Assembly (NCBI GenBank): GCA_016285615.1
Contig: JAEERB010000152.1
Coordinates: forward strand, 1 to 5,533
Length of the DNA: 5,533 bases
Direction of reading: 5' to 3'
DNA from: Bacteroidales bacterium
Lineage (GTDB): Bacteria; Bacteroidota; Bacteroidia; Bacteroidales; WCHB1-69
Shown: piece after piece, positions 5,078 to 5,533 of the stretch
How positions within the stretch are numbered: position 1 is the stretch's first letter
Layout: each line of letters begins with the position of its first letter
Translations under genes and position numbers: made by a program
Notes under the pieces: generated by a model
The model's input: only the letters and a program-made list of their open reading frames with translations
What the model was told of the DNA's origin: nothing
Databases searched by the model: none

Positions 5078-5533
5078 ATGAAAAAATTTTACTTTTTATC
5101 TCTATTACTTGCTTTAGTAGTTATTGGATACATTAAATGGGGCGAAAAAACTGGTGAGGTGAATGAGGTCTGCTCGCAGTCATTCACTGAATGCATGGCT
5201 ATGGATAGGAGTGTTGCTTCTTCTTCCGCTATTGAGGAGCTGAGGAGTACGGATGGCTCGGGCAAAATTGCGTACACTCTCAGTTCTGCGCAAAATAAGA
5301 AGGACGTGTCATGTGAGGCAACTCACGAGGAGGAAGGCGTTGCAGTTGAAAGTCACCGTTTTGTGGGACAAACTCATGACGTGCGAGTTGAGGTGACGGC
5401 TGATGAAAATGTTTTTCCCCAAGGTGCCGAAATGCGCTTGTCACCCGTTTCCAAATCAACCACCTTGGCGGCAGCGCAGTCGCAGTGTGAAGAAGATGAT
5501 AGCCTGGTGGATGCTGTGGCTGTGGACATCACT
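5078..5533 (+). CDS. Putative exported or membrane-anchored surface protein, N-terminal part (runs off window)
   Basis: The frame is open for 152 codons to the window end. The ATG at 5078 is the first start after an in-frame stop at 5066-5068. Residues 1-19 have K2-K3 and a hydrophobic stretch (about 5-18), then Y18-I-K-W-G-E-K. There is no good AxA cleavage site, so it may be an uncleaved anchor. Residues 22-98 are polar, Ser/Glu-rich and carry scattered cysteines (C32, C39, C79), without a family I know. Residues 100-152 (D101-V-R-V-E-V-T-A-D, then F113-P-Q-G-A-E-M-R-L, V124, a Ser/Ala/Gln linker, and A146-V-A-V-D-I-T) match a pattern I recall from multidomain surface proteins of gut Firmicutes: VTVTA, FPEGT, then AVDITF. 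This is recall, not a search result. Long extracellular repeats may follow. A few AT-rich codons open the gene, and the later part resembles the neighbours in composition. Confidence 0.7.
   Translation, partial: MKKFYFLSLLLALVVIGYIKWGEKTGEVNEVCSQSFTECMAMDRSVASSSAIEELRSTDGSGKIAYTLSSAQNKKDVSCEATHEEEGVAVESHRFVGQTHDVRVEVTADENVFPQGAEMRLSPVSKSTTLAAAQSQCEEDDSLVDAVAVDIT

Overview
The window looks like a chromosomal segment from a member of the Bacteroidota, most likely the order Bacteroidales. The evidence is three copies of the phylum-type -7 promoter element TAnnTTTG on the minus strand upstream of genes, A-rich start regions without a clear Shine-Dalgarno sequence, a Cys-free type B ribosomal protein L31 of Bacteroidales type, a 5'-nucleotidase split into two genes, and signal peptides ending just before Gln. 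The family or genus cannot be fixed from this sequence alone.

All recognisable genes from 1 to 4531 lie on the minus strand and are read from right to left in three transcription units. Unit 1 (4606 to about 4175) carries rpmE2 (bL31) alone, with its own promoter, a leader hairpin, a second hairpin over the stop codon and a strong intrinsic terminator. Unit 2 starts at a promoter touching that terminator (-33 at 4172-4174, -7 at 4144-4151). It encodes a secreted 5'-nucleotidase C-terminal (substrate-binding) domain protein followed 12 bp later by a secreted metallophosphoesterase with the 5'-nucleotidase N-terminal (catalytic) domain. Together they would make one periplasmic or surface nucleotidase. 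Unit 3 starts at a promoter at 2362-2393 and encodes a secreted serine hydrolase of the beta-lactamase / penicillin-binding class C fold, a short-chain polyprenyl diphosphate synthase and the start of penicillin-binding protein 2. The gaps of 11 and 3 bp indicate an operon with a cell-wall theme: isoprenoid precursor for the lipid carrier, and peptidoglycan transpeptidation.

The right end differs. From 4607 to 5077 there is an AT-rich stretch without a convincing gene, containing a GC-rich island bounded by a 10-bp inverted repeat. Then a plus-strand gene begins at 5078 and runs off the window. It encodes an N-terminal hydrophobic segment and, at the cut end, a module resembling one I associate with large surface proteins of Gram-positive gut bacteria. 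It is the least ordinary gene here.

No rRNA, tRNA, CRISPR array, transposase or complete mobile element is visible. The best candidates for something undescribed are the plus-strand surface protein, the bounded GC island in front of it, and the strand-specific hairpins after rpmE2.
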